Below, piece by piece: positions 34,929 through 47,599 of a stretch of DNA of 64,000 bases. The position numbers were made by a program, and so were the translations under genes. This stretch comes from Ectopseudomonas composti (GTDB lineage: Bacteria; Pseudomonadota; Gammaproteobacteria; Pseudomonadales; Pseudomonadaceae). The stretch is from positions 356,333 to 420,332 of the forward strand of contig NZ_LSSW01000021.1 in NCBI RefSeq assembly GCF_001567565.1. Direction: 5' to 3'. Each line of letters starts with the position of its first letter. Positions within the stretch are counted from its first letter, which is position 1. Under the pieces are notes generated by a model that saw only the letters and a program-made list of their open reading frames with translations, did no database searches and was not told the origin of the DNA.

Positions 34929-35555
34929 ATGCGTAACCTGATTTTCGGCGCCGCTCTGGCGATCAGCAGCCTGTTCGGCCTAACTGCCCATGCCGAACCG
35001 GTGGCCGGCCAGCAGTACGTCGAGCTGAAGAGCCCGGTACCGGTGTCCAAGCCTGGCAAGGTCGAAGTGGTCGAGCTGTTCTGGTATGGCTGCCCGCACT
35101 GCTATCAGTTCGAGGCGACCCTCAATCCCTGGGTCGAGAAGCTGCCGGAAGACGTCAATTTCGTTCGCGTACCGGCGCTGTTCGGGGGTATCTGGAACGT
35201 ACATGGCCAGGCGTTCATTACCCTGGAAATGATGAAGGTCGAAGACAAGGTGCATGACGCCGTGTTCAACGCCATCCACCAGGAGAGGAAGAAGCTGGCC
35301 TCGGCTGAAGAGTTCGCCGACTTCGTCGCCACTCAGGGTGTCGATCGTGATGCCTTCCTCAAGACCTTCAATTCCTTCGCCGTCAAAGGCCAGATGGAAA
35401 AGGCCAAGAAGCTGGCCATGGCCTACCAGGTCACTGGCGTACCGGTCATGATCGTCGGTGGCAAGTATCGCTTCGACCTGGGTTCGGCTGGTGGCCCGCA
35501 GCAGGCCCTTCAGGTTGCTGACTACCTGATCGGCAAGGAACGCGAGGCGCTCTAG
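34929..35555 (+). CDS. dsbA: Thiol:disulphide interchange protein DsbA
   Basis: Protein of 208 residues with a signal peptide (MRNLIFGAALAISSLFGLTAHA). The active site C55-P-H-C58 lies in 'FWYGCPHCYQFEA', and the cis-Pro loop is 'TGVPVMIVGGKYRFD'. It oxidises cysteines of exported proteins in the periplasm. GGAGTACCCCC precedes the ATG. The following EEP gene begins 20 bases after the stop, so they may form an operon with dgcH. Confidence 0.95.
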   Translation: MRNLIFGAALAISSLFGLTAHAEPVAGQQYVELKSPVPVSKPGKVEVVELFWYGCPHCYQFEATLNPWVEKLPEDVNFVRVPALFGGIWNVHGQAFITLEMMKVEDKVHDAVFNAIHQERKKLASAEEFADFVATQGVDRDAFLKTFNSFAVKGQMEKAKKLAMAYQVTGVPVMIVGGKYRFDLGSAGGPQQALQVADYLIGKEREAL

Positions 35556-35574
35556 GCGGCAGTAGGCGCCAAGC

Positions 35575-36447
35575 ATGCTGCGCCGCTGGCGAAAGACACG
35601 TGCGGTTGGTCTGTGCGATCCACAGATCAACCCGCACTGTTCGCCCCATACCGACTGGCCAGCCGACGGCTTGCTGCGTCTGCTCAGTTTCAACGTCCAG
35701 GTCGGCATCAATACCCAGCGCTATCACCACTACCTGACTCGCAGCTGGCAGCACCTGTTGCCCCACGCCGGCCGCGCCGGCAATCTGCAGCGCATCGGTG
35801 ATCTGCTCGCCGATTTCGATCTGGTGGCCTTGCAGGAGGTCGATGGCGGCAGCCTGCGTTCGGGCTACGTCAATCAGGTCGAATACCTGGCCCAGCAGGG
35901 CGCCTTTCCCTTCTGGTATCAACAGCTCAACCGCAACCTCGGGCGCTTGGCCCAGCACAGCAACGGCGTCCTCAGTCGTTTGCGTCCCAGTTTGCTGGAA
36001 GATCATCCACTGCCAGGGCCGCCTGGGCGGGGTGCGATTATCCTGCGCCTGGGCGAGGGAGAACATGCCCTGGGGGTAGTGATGATGCATCTGGCGCTGG
36101 GCGCCCGCACTCGTACTCGGCAACTGGCATACATTCGCGAGCGCGTCAGCGAGTTTCGCCATCTGGTGCTGATGGGCGACATGAACACTCATGCAGTCGA
36201 CCTGCTGGAGAATTCCCCGCTACGCGATCTGGGTCTGCTCGCTCCACAGGTCGAGGCGACCTTTCCCAGCTGGCGCCCGCAACGCTGTCTCGATCATATT
36301 CTGCTCAGCTCCGAGCTCGAGCTGGGGCGCGTCCACGTCCTCAGTCAGCCGATTTCCGACCACCTTCCCGTGGCCGTGGAAATCCGCTTGCCGGAAGCAC
36401 AGAATGGCGCGCGAATGCCTATGCTGAAGACGCCATTTCCCGAGTAA
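35575..36447 (+). CDS. Endonuclease/exonuclease/phosphatase-family protein
   Basis: Protein of 290 residues of the EEP fold. Catalytic blocks are visible in order: '[11 protein letters not shown]' (Asn metal ligand), '[11 protein letters not shown]' (Glu), '[10 protein letters not shown]' (Asp-x-Asn), 'CLDHILLS' and '[10 protein letters not shown]' (Asp-His). Substrates of this fold range from DNA to phospholipids and phosphoinositides, so the function is open. No signal peptide is evident. It sits between dsbA and the diguanylate cyclase gene, as in other pseudomonads. Confidence 0.85.
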   Translation: MLRRWRKTRAVGLCDPQINPHCSPHTDWPADGLLRLLSFNVQVGINTQRYHHYLTRSWQHLLPHAGRAGNLQRIGDLLADFDLVALQEVDGGSLRSGYVNQVEYLAQQGAFPFWYQQLNRNLGRLAQHSNGVLSRLRPSLLEDHPLPGPPGRGAIILRLGEGEHALGVVMMHLALGARTRTRQLAYIRERVSEFRHLVLMGDMNTHAVDLLENSPLRDLGLLAPQVEATFPSWRPQRCLDHILLSSELELGRVHVLSQPISDHLPVAVEIRLPEAQNGARMPMLKTPFPE

Positions 36448-36452
36448 GCCGT

Positions 36453-38360
36453 ATGAGTGATGACGCGCAACGCTGGAAAGACAAGTACCTGAGCCGTCTG
36501 GAGCAGCAGGAAAAGCTCGACCGCCGTTGGGAATCGCGCCTGGACCTGCTGCGTCGTGGCCTGGTTCGCAGCAGTCTGGCGGCCGAAGGTGCCGACAAGG
36601 CAGTCGATCAGTGCATGCAGGAGATGCGCGAGATCCTTCGGCGTGACGATATGGACGTCGCTCTGGACGGCCTGATTCCGCGTTTGGAAAGGGCCGTGCT
36701 GGATTCCGAGCAGCGCCGCCAGCAGCGTGCCGATGAAGCGGCCGCCGCGCTGGCGGCCTTGATCGAACAACTGCAGCGCCTGCAGCCGCCGCGCGAGGTG
36801 CGCAAGGCCCTCAAATCACTGGGCAAGCAGCTACAGGACGCCACCAGCCATCAGTATCTGTTGCCGGCAGTGCTCAGCCAGCTGAGTAACCTGCAGGGCC
36901 AGGCGCTGCAGGTTCTGCAGGTGCCCGTGCAGGAGCAGCCGGGCCTGTTGCAGCGTTTGTTCGGTTCGCGCGCAGATAGCAGCGACGCCAGCGACGATTC
37001 GTCGGGTCGTGTCGCCGAAAGCGCTACCATCGACGAGACGCCCCCGCCAGCATCTGCGCCAACGCCAACGCCAACGCCAACGCCAACGCCAACGCCAACG
37101 CCAACGCCAACGCCAACGCCGGCACCTGTGACTGCGCCCTTGCTTTCAGCGAGTGAACTGCCTCCCAGTGCACCTGGGGTTGCCGCGGCAGTTGGCCAGC
37201 ACCAGGTCCACGATGCCTCGCCTGTGCTCGACAGCCTGCCGTTGCCGCCGGGTCTGGTGCCGCAGGAGGAGGTTGGCGACGGTCCTTTCTCCCTGCCCAG
37301 CAGTGAGCCCGGTTACAGCGCCGTGGCGCCGCATATCGCCAGCAGCTTGCGCAATCTGCTCGATGAGCTGGAGCTCCCGGCGCGTCATCAGCCGCAGGGT
37401 GAAGCGCTGCGCCTGCGTCTGCAGGGCAACCTCAACTGGTACGAACTGGTGCCGGTGCTGGACGATCTGGCGGTGCTGGTGCTGGCCGTCACCGACAGCG
37501 GTCAGCGCGAGTTCGCCGGTTACCTCAAGCAACTCAACGAGCGCCTGGCCGCCTTCATCGAAACCCTCAGCCAGGCGCATGAGGGTTACAGCGCCTCGGC
37601 CGAGAGTGCGCGCAGCTTCAACCAGCAGTTGCGTGATCAGGTCAGCGATCTGCAGAACAGCGTGCAGGAAGCGGCCGACCTGGAATCGCTCAAGCAGGCG
37701 TTGGAACAGCGCCTGGAAGGTTTGCTACAGAGTGTCAGCAAGCATCAGCGTCAGCGTGACACCAGCGAGGAAGATGTGGCCGAACGGCTGCAGGGTTTGG
37801 TCAAGCGTGTCGCCGAGATGGAGACGGAAGCGCAGCAGTTTCGTCAGCATATCGAGGAGCAGCGCCAGAAATCCTTGCTGGACCCGCTCACCGGCCTGCC
37901 CAATCGTGCCGCCTGGAGCGAGCGCCTCGACCTGGAAGTGGCCCGTCGCCAGCGCTACGGCGGTCAGCTGTTGTTGGCCGTGCTGGATATCGACCACTTC
38001 AAGCGGATCAACGATGGCTACGGTCATCTGGCGGGTGATCGGGTGCTGAAGATCATCGCCGGCGAGCTCAACAGGCGCCTGCGCAAGACCGACTTCATCG
38101 CCCGTTTCGGTGGTGAGGAGTTCGTTCTGCTGATTCCCGCCACGCCGATGGAAGGCGGTCTTCAGCTCCTGGAGACGCTGCGGGCCGCGATCGAGGCGTG
38201 CCCGTTTCACTTCAAGGGCGAGCCGGTCACCATCACCTTGTCAGCCGGTATCGCCGAGTTTCGCAATGACGAGGCTGCCGAGGTCACGTTCGAGCGCGCC
38301 GATCAGGCGCTTTACCGCGCCAAGGGCGCCGGGCGTAATCGAGTCGAGCAGGCCGTCTGA
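36453..38360 (+). CDS. dgcH: GGDEF diguanylate cyclase DgcH
   Basis: Protein of 635 residues. The first 170 residues are helical and charged. A low-complexity linker of ten Thr-Pro dipeptides follows (about residues 203-222), then a helical sensory region, a coiled coil (about 390-475) and a C-terminal GGDEF domain. The active site is GGEEF (553-557), preceded at the correct spacing by the inhibitory I-site RKTD (544-547). '[16 protein letters not shown]' and '[14 protein letters not shown]' are canonical, so it should make cyclic di-GMP. No membrane segment is seen. Begins 5 bases after the EEP gene. Named after the P. aeruginosa gene at the same locus. Confidence 0.9.
   Translation: MSDDAQRWKDKYLSRLEQQEKLDRRWESRLDLLRRGLVRSSLAAEGADKAVDQCMQEMREILRRDDMDVALDGLIPRLERAVLDSEQRRQQRADEAAAALAALIEQLQRLQPPREVRKALKSLGKQLQDATSHQYLLPAVLSQLSNLQGQALQVLQVPVQEQPGLLQRLFGSRADSSDASDDSSGRVAESATIDETPPPASAPTPTPTPTPTPTPTPTPTPTPAPVTAPLLSASELPPSAPGVAAAVGQHQVHDASPVLDSLPLPPGLVPQEEVGDGPFSLPSSEPGYSAVAPHIASSLRNLLDELELPARHQPQGEALRLRLQGNLNWYELVPVLDDLAVLVLAVTDSGQREFAGYLKQLNERLAAFIETLSQAHEGYSASAESARSFNQQLRDQVSDLQNSVQEAADLESLKQALEQRLEGLLQSVSKHQRQRDTSEEDVAERLQGLVKRVAEMETEAQQFRQHIEEQRQKSLLDPLTGLPNRAAWSERLDLEVARRQRYGGQLLLAVLDIDHFKRINDGYGHLAGDRVLKIIAGELNRRLRKTDFIARFGGEEFVLLIPATPMEGGLQLLETLRAAIEACPFHFKGEPVTITLSAGIAEFRNDEAAEVTFERADQALYRAKGAGRNRVEQAV
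37059..37118 (+). repeat. Ten tandem CCAACG hexanucleotides inside dgcH
   Basis: Ten exact copies of CCAACG encode a (Thr-Pro) run. Copies are identical at DNA level, although Thr and Pro codons could vary, so the run has recently expanded by slippage. Unit length is six, so changes in copy number keep the frame and only change the linker length. Confidence 0.95.
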
Positions 38361-38393
38361 GCCCGCAGCTTATGCCGCGGCTCGCCATCATCC

Positions 38394-39932
38394 CTAGGAC
38401 GTCGCTTTTGCCGAGCGCTGGCTCGCCGTTGAGGCAGACCGTGCCCGTGGTGCATGGTCGTCCTCATCTTGCAATGGAACCTCGTTGCCCTGCGCGTCAT
38501 ACAGCTTGCCGTCGATGAAATGGTCGCCGTCGTGCAGGGCGGCAATGTCGTGATAGCGCAGGCTGCGCTCGGTGCCGGCGACGAACACCGACTGCTGATC
38601 CGAGTTGCCGGTGGTGAAGTGGTTGAACAACAGGTTGAGCAGGATCGCCATGATCGCCGCCGAGCTGATACCCGAGTGGAAGATGGTTTCGAACCAGGCC
38701 GGGAAGTGGTGGTAGAAGCCCGGCATGGCGATCGGGATCATGCCGAAACCAATTGAGGTGGCGACGATGATCAGGTTCATGTTGTTGCGGTAATCGACCT
38801 TGGCCAGGGTGCGGATACCGCTGGCGGCCACGGTGCCGAACAGCACGACCCCGGCACCGCCAAGCACGGCGGTCGGCACGGCGGCGATCAGGCGCCCCAT
38901 CACCGGCAGCAGCCCGAGAGTGACCAGAATCAGGCCGGCGGTAGCGACCACGTAGCGACTCTTCACACCGGTCACTGCCACCAGGCCAACGTTCTGGGCG
39001 AAGGCACTCTGGGTGAAGGAGCCGAACAGCGGGGCGAACATGCTGGAGATCATGTCGGCGCGCAAGCCGTTGCCCAGGCGCTTGGCGTCCACCTTGGTGC
39101 CGATGATCTCGCCGACCGCGAGGATATCTGCCGAGGTTTCCACCAGGGTCACGATCACCACGATAACCATCGACAGGATCGCCGCGACCTTGAACACCGG
39201 CATGCCAAAGTGCAGAGGTTCGGGCATGGCCAGCAGTGGCCCGTTCAGCACCTGGGAGAAGTCCGCCATGCCCAAGGCCACGGCAACCAGGGTGCCGATG
39301 ATCATTGCCAGCAGGATCGACAGGCGTGAGATGCTGGCGCTGCCGACCTTGCTCAGCAACAACACGGTGGCCAGGGTGAAGGCGGCCAGGCCGATGTTGG
39401 CCATGCTGCCGAAATCCGCGGCACTGCTGTTACCGCCCATGGCCCAGCGCGCCGCTACCGGCATCAGCGTCAGGCCGATGGTGGTGATGACGATACCGGT
39501 CACCAGCGGTGGGAAGAACTGGATGATGCGGGAGAACACGGGCGTGATCAGCAGCCCGATCAAGGCGGCGGCGATCACCGAGCCGAGCACCACCGGTATG
39601 CCTCCGGCACCATCGCCGCCGATGATCGCGATCATGGTCGCCACCCCGGCGAAGGAAACCCCCTGTACCAGCGGCAACTGACAGCCGAAGAAGGGCAGGC
39701 CGAGGGTTTGCAGGAGGGTGGCCAAGCCTCCGGCGAACAGCGATGCGGCGATCAACAAGCCGATGTCGGCGGGCAGCAAGCCGGCAGCCTGGCCGATGAT
39801 CAGGGGCACCGCGACGATTCCGCCGTACATGGTCAGGACATGCTGCAAACCATAAGCAACGTTTGCGCTGATACCGAGATTCTCATCCTCAGGACGCTGG
39901 GTGGCGGGCGTGCTGTTGGGGCTGGAAGTCAT
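38394..39932 (-). CDS. NCS2-family xanthine/uracil permease
   Basis: Inner-membrane protein of 512 residues with 12-14 hydrophobic helices. The N-terminal 'VAYGLQHVLTMYGGIVAVPLIIG' contains the QH motif of nucleobase:cation symporter-2 proteins, and 'GSFTQSAFAQNVGLVAVTGVKSRYV' contains the family signature with the conserved Gln and Asn. Sequence style favours the xanthine/urate branch over uracil (UraA). The soluble C-terminal 60 residues are charged. A TGTATACA palindrome (40002-40009) lies in the upstream gap and could be a regulator site. Confidence 0.85.
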   Translation of the reverse strand: MTSSPNSTPATQRPEDENLGISANVAYGLQHVLTMYGGIVAVPLIIGQAAGLLPADIGLLIAASLFAGGLATLLQTLGLPFFGCQLPLVQGVSFAGVATMIAIIGGDGAGGIPVVLGSVIAAALIGLLITPVFSRIIQFFPPLVTGIVITTIGLTLMPVAARWAMGGNSSAADFGSMANIGLAAFTLATVLLLSKVGSASISRLSILLAMIIGTLVAVALGMADFSQVLNGPLLAMPEPLHFGMPVFKVAAILSMVIVVIVTLVETSADILAVGEIIGTKVDAKRLGNGLRADMISSMFAPLFGSFTQSAFAQNVGLVAVTGVKSRYVVATAGLILVTLGLLPVMGRLIAAVPTAVLGGAGVVLFGTVAASGIRTLAKVDYRNNMNLIIVATSIGFGMIPIAMPGFYHHFPAWFETIFHSGISSAAIMAILLNLLFNHFTTGNSDQQSVFVAGTERSLRYHDIAALHDGDHFIDGKLYDAQGNEVPLQDEDDHAPRARSASTASQRSAKATS

Positions 39933-40161
39933 GGGAAAACTACTCGCTGTTGTTCTTGTGCGGTCAATTTAGACATTTTGTTGTCATTATGGCTACTGCT
40001 TTGTATACATTTTTGCGGATGGTAGTTTTCAGAACCGATACAGGCGTACGAGTCATAAAGTTGTCTGTTTCGACAAGGTCGCTCGAGTCTGACCGCCTTG
40101 CCGACTCGCGAGGCGACCCCGCCAGGCCCTAGACTATGCAGACTCGTCAGCGGAGATACCC

Positions 40162-40752
40162 ATGGACATCTTCAGCATCGCCGTGCTGATCTTTTTGGTC
40201 ACCGATCCTTTCGGCAATATCGCCATCTACATCGCTGCATTGAAGAACGTCGAGCCACGCAGGCGGCTGTGGATCGCCGCGCGCGAGCTGCTGTTCGCCC
40301 TCGGTCTGCTGCTGTTGTTCCTCACCTTTGGTGACAAATTCCTCAGCAGCCTCGGGCTGTCGCGGGAGGCAACGGCGATTGCCGGCGGTATCATCCTGTT
40401 CGTCATCGCCATGCGCCTGATCTTCCCCAGCCCGCAAGGCCTGCTCGGTGACTTGCCGGACGGCGAGCCGATGCTGGTGCCGCTGGCCACGCCGGCGGTG
40501 GCCGGGCCCTCGGCTCTCGCGGTGCTGATGACGCTGCGCAACACCCACACCGGGCCCCTCTGGGAACTCTATCTCGCGTTGATCCTGGCCTGGGCGGCGA
40601 CGGCATTCATCCTGTTGCAGGCATCGTTTCTGCAACGATTTCTTGGTAATCGCGGGTTGATGGCGGTGGAACGTCTGATGGGCATGCTGTTGATCATGCT
40701 CAGCGTCGACATGCTGCTGGATAACCTGCAGAGCGTATTCGGTCACGCATGA
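40162..40752 (+). CDS. MarC-family inner-membrane protein
   Basis: Protein of 196 residues with six hydrophobic helices. 'FLVTDPFGNIAIYIAALKNV' at the N terminus and 'PLATPAVAGPSALAVLMTLRN' in the middle are the two halves of the MarC (NAAT) fold. Transport of neutral amino acids was shown for one archaeal member only; the function here is unknown. The stop overlaps the next gene (ATGA), so translation is coupled to ampDh2. Confidence 0.85.
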   Translation: MDIFSIAVLIFLVTDPFGNIAIYIAALKNVEPRRRLWIAARELLFALGLLLLFLTFGDKFLSSLGLSREATAIAGGIILFVIAMRLIFPSPQGLLGDLPDGEPMLVPLATPAVAGPSALAVLMTLRNTHTGPLWELYLALILAWAATAFILLQASFLQRFLGNRGLMAVERLMGMLLIMLSVDMLLDNLQSVFGHA

Positions 40753-41531
40753 AGTCTCTCTGCCTCACCCTCGTTCTCGTTCTGCTGGCTGGTTGCACCG
40801 TTGGGCTGCGTATCGACGACAGCCACACCGCGACTGGCCAGAACAGCCGCGTGCAGTACATCGTGTTGCACTACACCTCCGCTGACCTGCAGCGCTCGCT
40901 CGAACTGCTGACGCAGACCGAGGTGAGCAGTCATTACCTGATTGGCGACGCGCCGCCGACGGTCTATCGCCTAGTGGACGAAAATCGGCGTGCCTGGCAT
41001 GTCGGCGTCAGCGAATGGAAGGGACGCACCTGGCTCAACAGCACCACCATCGGTATCGAGCTGGTCAACCAGGGTTACTACCAGACGCCGACGGGCCGCT
41101 ACTGGCAGCCCTTCGCGCCACAGCAGATCGATACCCTGATCGTGTTGCTCAAGGACATCGTCAAGCGTCACCAGCTGCCATTGGGGTCGATCATCGCGCA
41201 CAGCGACGTGGCGCCGCAGCGCAAGGTCGATCCGGGGCCGCTGTTCCCCTGGAAGCGTCTGGCGGACGAAGGGCTGGTGCCCTGGCCGGACGAAGACGCC
41301 GTGGCGCGCCAGCAGGCGCTGTTCAACAGTAGCCTGCCCAGCGTGCAGTGGTTCCAGGAGCAGTTGGCGCAGAACGGTTACACGGTGCCGCAGAACGGCG
41401 AGCTGGATGAGCAGACGCGTAACGTCATCGCCGCCTTTCAGATGAAATATCGCCCGGCCAACTATGATGGCCAGCCGGACGCCGAAACCGCCGCGCGCCT
41501 GCTGGTGCTCAATCTGCAGGCCGCGCGATAG
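40749..41531 (+). CDS. ampDh2: N-acetylmuramoyl-L-alanine amidase AmpDh2-like lipoprotein
   Basis: Protein of 260 residues. A lipobox (LVLLAGC, Cys16) marks it as a lipoprotein, probably in the outer membrane. The amidase_2 domain spans about residues 30-180 and includes zinc ligands in 'VLHYTS' and 'AHSDVAPQRKVDPGP' and the core 'TIGIELVN'. A C-terminal peptidoglycan-binding domain follows (SVQWFQEQLAQNGYTV...GELDEQTRNVIAAFQMKYRP). It should cut between MurNAc and the stem peptide. P. aeruginosa AmpDh2 lies at the same place relative to dgcH and kinB-algB. Confidence 0.9.
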   Translation: MKSLCLTLVLVLLAGCTVGLRIDDSHTATGQNSRVQYIVLHYTSADLQRSLELLTQTEVSSHYLIGDAPPTVYRLVDENRRAWHVGVSEWKGRTWLNSTTIGIELVNQGYYQTPTGRYWQPFAPQQIDTLIVLLKDIVKRHQLPLGSIIAHSDVAPQRKVDPGPLFPWKRLADEGLVPWPDEDAVARQQALFNSSLPSVQWFQEQLAQNGYTVPQNGELDEQTRNVIAAFQMKYRPANYDGQPDAETAARLLVLNLQAAR

Positions 41532-41534
41532 CCA

Positions 41535-41939
41535 TCAGCTGGGTGTCGTACCGATCAGCCGAGAGTCGGCCAGCGCCGCACTGCGATGAAGGGTGGCGGC
41601 CTGGTATTCGGGGTCTGCGAGCATGCTGAGAAAGGCCGCTGACGAGGGGTAGCGCACCAGCAGAAGCAGATCCCAGTGCTCGTCCTTCGGCGCGATCAGC
41701 GCCAGGTGAACGTCAGCCATCACCTGCACCTCACCGCCCACCCCTCGGACCTTGCTCAGCGCAGTGCGGCTGTAACGCGCATAGGCTTCGCGCCCGCTGC
41801 ACGGCGCATGCTGGCTGTCCGCGTGGTACGCAGCCTGGCTGTTGAAGCGAAGTAGATTGAGCATCAGGATCGGCGTATTGCTGGGCATGCGCTCGGCGAA
41901 CGCCAGCAGGTCCGCTGGGTCAGGGTTGATGCTGGGCAT
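41535..41939 (-). CDS. DUF1330-like protein
   Basis: Protein of 134 residues beginning MPSINPDPADLLAF. A dimeric alpha-beta barrel pattern is visible: 'PILMLNLLRF', 'YARYSRTALSKVRGVGGEVQVMADV', 'WDLLLLVRYPSSAAFLSMLADPEYQAATLHRSAALADSRLI'. This is the DUF1330/NIPSNAP-like pattern, function unknown. Start 41939 is preferred over 41990, where the extra residues are polar. It ends 3 bases from the convergent ampDh2. Confidence 0.8.
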   Translation of the reverse strand: MPSINPDPADLLAFAERMPSNTPILMLNLLRFNSQAAYHADSQHAPCSGREAYARYSRTALSKVRGVGGEVQVMADVHLALIAPKDEHWDLLLLVRYPSSAAFLSMLADPEYQAATLHRSAALADSRLIGTTPS

Positions 41940-42160
41940 GGACTGTCCTCGGCTGGCTTTTTGCTGAGCCTCTCGCCTGCGCTCGGGCACGGCAAGTGCT
42001 ATCGATTTGCCTGATAGCCGATCATCGGTTCAGCCCAATGCGCCGCGACTTGGCCGCGCGATGCCGCCAGGCATGGAGTCATGCGCTGGCTCGAATGTGG
42101 ATCGGTTGCCTGCTGCTGGTCTCCAGCCCTGGAGTGCGGCCCTCGTGGACCGCTGTTGCG

Positions 42161-42553
42161 CTAGCCCGCCAGCTCGCTCAGGCGTTGCCCCAGTAGCTTG
42201 AAGTCGTAGGGTTTGACGATGCTGTTGGTGGCCGCCGCGCTGTCGCGGGCACGCACTTCTTCGAGCAGCTCCCGCTCGTTGTAACCGCTGGCGAACAATA
42301 CCGGCAGTGTCGGTCGTAGCAGGCGCGCGGCGGCTACCAACTCGCGTCCGTCCATTCCGGGCAGGCCGATATCGCTCATCAGGAGATCGAAGCGCTGCTC
42401 GCTGCGCAGCAGTTCCAATGCACTGGGGCCGTCACGCAGGGCGTGGACGTGATAGCCGAACTCCCCGAGCACTTCAGCGGTGAGTTGGCGCACGACATCG
42501 TCGTCCTCGACCAACAGAATGGTCTTGGTGGCAGCACAAGTGGTTTCGGTCAT
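42161..42553 (-). CDS. Single-domain response regulator (receiver only)
   Basis: Protein of 130 residues consisting of one receiver domain. The acidic pair is in 'TILLVEDDDVV', the phosphorylation site is D61 in 'LLMSDIGLPGMDG', the switch Ser is in 'LFASGYNE' and the Lys in 'IVKPYDF'. There is no output domain, so it resembles CheY- or phosphorelay-type shuttles. It is divergent from the hybrid kinase at 42673 and probably works with it. The start at 42553 (MTETTCA) is the first one in frame with a plausible domain boundary; an ATG 50 codons upstream would overlap the kinase start. Confidence 0.85.
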   Translation of the reverse strand: MTETTCAATKTILLVEDDDVVRQLTAEVLGEFGYHVHALRDGPSALELLRSEQRFDLLMSDIGLPGMDGRELVAAARLLRPTLPVLFASGYNERELLEEVRARDSAAATNSIVKPYDFKLLGQRLSELAG

Positions 42554-42672
42554 CGGCGTCTCTGTTTTCGCGCGCAGAATGCGCAAATGTTTGGCAAACT
42601 TCGCTGAATGCGCGCGGTCAGTGTGCCATACGCCTTCCCCGGATAGACAAGAAGAAGCGAGACAATCATCGA

Positions 42673-46181
<3,509 letters not shown>

Positions 46182-46182
<1 letters not shown>

Positions 46183-46991
46183 TGCCTGACGAAATCGAGC
46201 TGCGCCTGCTGATCGAGGCGATTTACCTGCGTTACAGCTACGACTTTCGCGATTACTCGAAAGCCTCGCTCAAGCGCCGCGTGAGCCAGGCGCAGGCTCA
46301 GCTCGATTGCGCGACCATCTCGGCATTGCAGGAGCGCATCCTGCACGAGCCGCAGGCGTTCATGCAGCTCTTGCAGTACCTCACCATTCCGGTCAGCGAG
46401 ATGTTTCGCGACCCCGAATACTTCCTGGCCCTGCGCGAGCAGGTGGTGCCGCTGCTGCACACCTACCCGTCGCTGAAGGTCTGGGTGGCTGGCTGCAGCA
46501 CCGGCGAAGAGGTGTATTCCCTGGCCATCCTGCTGCACGAGGAAGGCTTGCTCGAACGCACCATGATCTATGCCACCGACATCAATCCGCATTCGCTGGA
46601 GAAGGCCGAACAGGGCATCTTCGCGCTCGACCAACTGCGTACCTACACCCAGAACTACCAGCTCTCCGGTGGCAAGCGAGCGTTCTCCGACTACTATTCG
46701 GCGGCCTACGACCGGGTGCTGTTCGACAAGTCGCTGCGGGCCAATGTGACCTTCGCCGATCACAGCCTGGCCACTGACAGCGTGTTCGCCGAAACCCACC
46801 TGGTGTCGTGCCGCAACGTGCTGATCTACTTCAATCGCGATCTGCAGGATCGTGCGCTGGGCCTGTTTCACGATTCCCTGTGCCATCGCGGCTTCCTCGG
46901 CCTGGGCAGCAAGGAAAGCCTGGATTTTTCCGCCTATGCCCGGCAGTTCGAAGCGGTATCGCGCCCCGAACGGATTTTCCGCAAACGATGA
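46182..46991 (+). CDS. CheR-type protein-glutamate methyltransferase
   Basis: Protein of 269 residues. The N-terminal CheR all-helical domain contains 'YSKASLKRRVSQAQAQL'. The SAM-binding domain has 'VWVAGCSTGEEVYSLAILL', 'YATDINPHSLEKAEQGIF' and 'LVSCRNVLIYFN'. It should transfer methyl groups from SAM to glutamate side chains, as in chemoreceptors. Start codon overlaps the kinase stop by one base (TGATG), and its own stop overlaps the cheB-like gene (ATGA). No chemoreceptor or CheA/CheW gene is nearby. Confidence 0.9.
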
Positions 46992-47599
46992 GCCGCCAAT
47001 CGATCAACCTGCGCGGTCAGGTTCGGGCTCCCCTGCAGGCGTTGCTGATCGGTGCGTCGGCCGGTGGCGTCGAGGCGCTGCTGACCCTGCTCGAGGACCT
47101 GCCGCTGGACTACCGGCTACCGGTGGTCTGCCTGCTGCATCAACCGGATCGCAATGACAGCCTGCTCGCCGATCTGCTCGAACGGCGCCTGACCTTGCCC
47201 GCCAAGGAGGCCGAGGACAAGGAATACCTGCGTCCAGGTTGGGTTTACGTGGCGCCGGCCGGCTACCACCTGTCCATCGAGACCGATCGCAGCTTCTCCC
47301 TCAGCCGCGAGGAGCCACGGCATTTCTCGCGGCCATCCATCGACATTCTTTTCGAGTCCGCTGCCGATGCCTATGGCGCGCAGCTGGCCGCGGCCTTGCT
47401 CACCGGTGCCAACGAGGATGGCGCGGCCGGTCTGCTGGCGATCAAACAGGCCGGTGGCCTGACCCTGGTGCAGGACCCAGCCGACGCGCAGGTGCCCACC
47501 ATGCCCAATGCAGCCCTGGCGCTGCTGAAACCGGATTTTCTCCTGCCTATCAATGCCATGCGCCTGCTACTGGCCGAACTGGATGCCCTGCCATGCTGA
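46988..47599 (+). CDS. CheB-type methylesterase domain protein (no receiver)
   Basis: Protein of 203 residues containing only the CheB catalytic domain. The triad is visible: S24 in 'IGASAGGVEA', H51 in 'LLHQPDRND' and D144 in 'TGANEDGAAGLL'; 'VPTMPNAAL' near the end is also typical. The usual N-terminal receiver that controls CheB is missing, so regulation must come from partners. It overlaps cheR by 4 bases and the next kinase gene by 7 bases. Confidence 0.9.
   Translation: MSRQSINLRGQVRAPLQALLIGASAGGVEALLTLLEDLPLDYRLPVVCLLHQPDRNDSLLADLLERRLTLPAKEAEDKEYLRPGWVYVAPAGYHLSIETDRSFSLSREEPRHFSRPSIDILFESAADAYGAQLAAALLTGANEDGAAGLLAIKQAGGLTLVQDPADAQVPTMPNAALALLKPDFLLPINAMRLLLAELDALPC

Noticed and set aside
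37059..37118. CCAACG repeats as a phase-variation switch
   Set aside because: A six-base unit cannot shift the frame, so on/off switching by slippage is not possible; only linker length changes.
41996..42196. Small plus-strand open frames of 64-66 residues
   Set aside because: No ribosome binding site, no conserved pattern, and they overlap the 3' end of the receiver gene.
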